Below are positions 62,115 through 64,000 of a stretch of 64,000 bases of DNA, piece by piece. Under the pieces are notes generated by a model that had not been told where the DNA came from, ran no database searches, and worked only from the letters and a program-made list of their open reading frames with translations. The position numbers and the translations under genes are program-made. This DNA comes from Blattamonas nauphoetae (Eukaryota; Preaxostyla; Oxymonadida): positions 62,001 to 126,000 of the forward strand of contig JARBJD010000076.1 of assembly GCA_033064195.1 (NCBI GenBank). Reading direction: 5' to 3'. Position 1 is the stretch's first letter. The number at the start of each line of letters is the position of its first letter.

Positions 62115-63487
62115 ATGGGGATGATCATGTTGAGTGTGGACTGGCGGCTCGCTGGTGGCTGGAGAAGGCCAGACGATCACAATGGACAATCCGAAGATGG
62201 AGGGTGTGGAAGGAACACGAGAAAAGGTAATTCTGACAGCGGTTGGACATCTGATCCTGACAAACATACCGATTGGAGGAAGCTCGTCAGTTTCGGATCG
62301 ACAGCACTGACATCCTGCTCGATCGCTCTGGAGTCAGCAGATTCATCAGCCGACGCAGATGTTCTGAAAGTGGAAGGAGGAAGTGTGGAGATGACAGGAC
62401 TGGATCTGAACACTCGAAACGTGCTTGTGAAATCGCTTTTGGCTCAAACTAGAGGATCTGTGCTTCTGCCGGAACTGATCTCAGGAAAGGACACGCTGAC
62501 ACTGACAAGGAGTACCTTTGTTGCAGGACCATCATCGCACACTTCGAATGCCGCAGCTGCATCGACAATCGCAGTCACTGTGAAGAACGAACAAAAGCTG
62601 AAGATTGGAGATGTGACAAACGAAGTAACAATCTCGAACTGTGGAGAGGATGATGGCTGAGAGTTGGAGCTGACGAACACGAAGTTGTCGTCATGTAGAA
62701 CGAGTCTGGGAGGAGGAGGAGTTCATGTGAGTGTTCTGAGTGGAGGAAGAGCGACGATTGTTGATTCCTTGTTTGATGGATGCTCAGCGAGTGGGGAAGG
62801 AGGAGGAATGCAGGTGAAGGTGGCGGGAACAGGATCTGTGTCGATTTCAGGAATAGTCGCTAGCTGTTCGTCAGATGATGTTGGAGGAGGGTCGTTTGTT
62901 GATGTGTCCTCGCTGGGAGTTGAAGGGTCGTTCGTTCTGAGCAATCTGGTGTTTGGGACCGACTCAACAGAGAACAAAGCTGGTACAGAAAAACGGGTCA
63001 CAGCATGTTTATCCGAACAGCAGCTGACAAACGAGGGCTGGTCAACGAGACGAGTGTTGTTGGGAGTGGACTTTCGTTGCCGTCGGGCAGTGTGTTCACC
63101 GCAGCGGAACTTGAGCTGTGGTCGTTCTCAGAAAAGAATGGGTTGAGTGGAGGGATTGCGTATCTGTTCAACATTTACGAAGGAGGGACACTGATTGAAG
63201 ACGATGCGAATGGAATTGACCATGCACTCTGTGGACATCCCCATCTGCCGTGCCGTTCTCTCTCCTCGTCGCTGTCGAACCTGAAAGGAGAATCCATGGC
63301 AGTTCTGCTTTCAGGAGATCTGAACCTGGATTTGACAGCCACGTCCACAAAAGACTCGTCGATCTCTCCTCGCACAGACGACACTCATTCAATCAGCATC
63401 ACAGAGCAAGTGAGTGTGATGATTGCTTCCAATACACTGACACTCAATTCGCTGACATTCAAGACAACAGTGGACGAGGAGCGATAA
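62115..63487 (+). pseudogene. Decayed surface beta-helix protein
   Basis: Segments at 62260-62660, 62664-62990 and 63005-63487 carry repeated short strands with Gly-Gly-Gly and Ser/Cys turns (GGGGVHVSVLSGGRATIVDS, GSVSISGIVASCSSDDVGGG, SSFVDVSSLG-like runs), as in right-handed parallel beta-helix or Pmp-like adhesins. Within the region the frame is broken by stops and shifts (for example TGA at 62658-62660) that are not explained by good introns. HALCGHPHLPCRSLSSSLSN is typical of the cysteine-bearing opening of such repeats. I interpret it as a degraded member of a large surface-protein family. Confidence 0.5.
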
Positions 63488-64000
63488 AGATTGAATGTGC
63501 GGATCTTGTGACAGCAGAGTCGCTGATCGTGAAGGCAGAATTCACAGACTGCGAGAGTACAAACGAGAACGGTGAGAGTGATATCGAGAAGAAGGGATGG
63601 TTCGTACACTGACCGTCAAATCGTGGATGCACATGTTCTGTTGATGTCTGAACGACTGTGTGTCTGCGTGGCAGTTCGACGTCAGACTTGTTCCGAGCAG
63701 CTTTCCGTTTAAATGTGGCGTTGTTGTGGTCTCGTGTTTCCCGCAGAGAGTTGAGAATGACTGACAATGAGGATGCGACGGGAGGTGTCCATGTCACGCT
63801 GTTCGATGCTGTCGGAGCCATCGGAGAAACGACGAACGATTGTGTTTCTTCTGTTGCAGACATCAGCTCTGGTGAGATCGACTGCGAACGAGAGTATCGA
63901 GATGTTGGCAGCACAACTAGTTTCGATGTCGGGATTTGAACCAACCCACACCTGATTGATGTAAACAGGATTGTTTTGTGTTCAGACGCCACCCCAAAGG

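Overview
The window is nuclear DNA of a gene-dense, intron-rich protist. It carries SmD3, histone H2A, a U2AF large-subunit-like factor and many short GT-AG introns (25-70 bases in the cases traced). TAA, TAG and TGA all end recognisable genes, so the genetic code looks standard. Talin-type FERM, nicalin, Yip1-domain and flagella-type coiled-coil genes, together with beta-helix surface-protein remnants, would fit a flagellate. My best guess is a metamonad of the oxymonad type, but nothing here proves it.

Layout. Bases 1-1485 hold a partial, inverted copy of the SmD3/PinX1-like gene pair found intact at 20163-21866. A 482-base element with a tRNA-like unit follows, then a Crinkler/RHS-like P-loop gene. 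From 5.7 to 34 kb lies a run of housekeeping and cytoskeletal genes on both strands: armadillo-like protein, nicalin, alpha/beta hydrolase, H2A, TRIM37-like RING protein, U2AF, a long coiled coil, PinX1-like, SmD3, a charged proline-rich protein, YIPF1/2-like, a Mon1-like longin protein, a talin-like FERM protein and a large coiled-coil protein. Several neighbours are divergent with almost no spacer; SmD3 and the charged protein start only 19 bases apart. One PIF/Harbinger-type MITE interrupts this stretch.

From 35 to 60 kb the content is accessory. Two lineage-type families, a helical repeat protein and a coiled-coil/SPRY-like protein, occur in three copies each, partly by segmental duplication. 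Mobile DNA lies between them: an unassigned DDE-type transposase gene, a composite structure with arms of about 440 bases in inverted orientation, a 2184-base hAT-type element inserted in one arm, a 483-base MITE nested inside that, and an apparently intact pogo-like transposon inserted into one helical-repeat gene copy. A protein kinase fused to four SPRY-like modules occupies 50.8-55.4 kb. The right end (62-64 kb) holds decayed surface beta-helix coding sequence.

The most notable point is that three separate repeat families in this window each carry a tRNA-like unit (A box, B box and T-run). Two same-sized, same-family MITEs carry different tRNA-like sequences in the same position. A second point is that paralogous genes differ in whether a short frame-neutral intron is spliceable or reads through as coding sequence.
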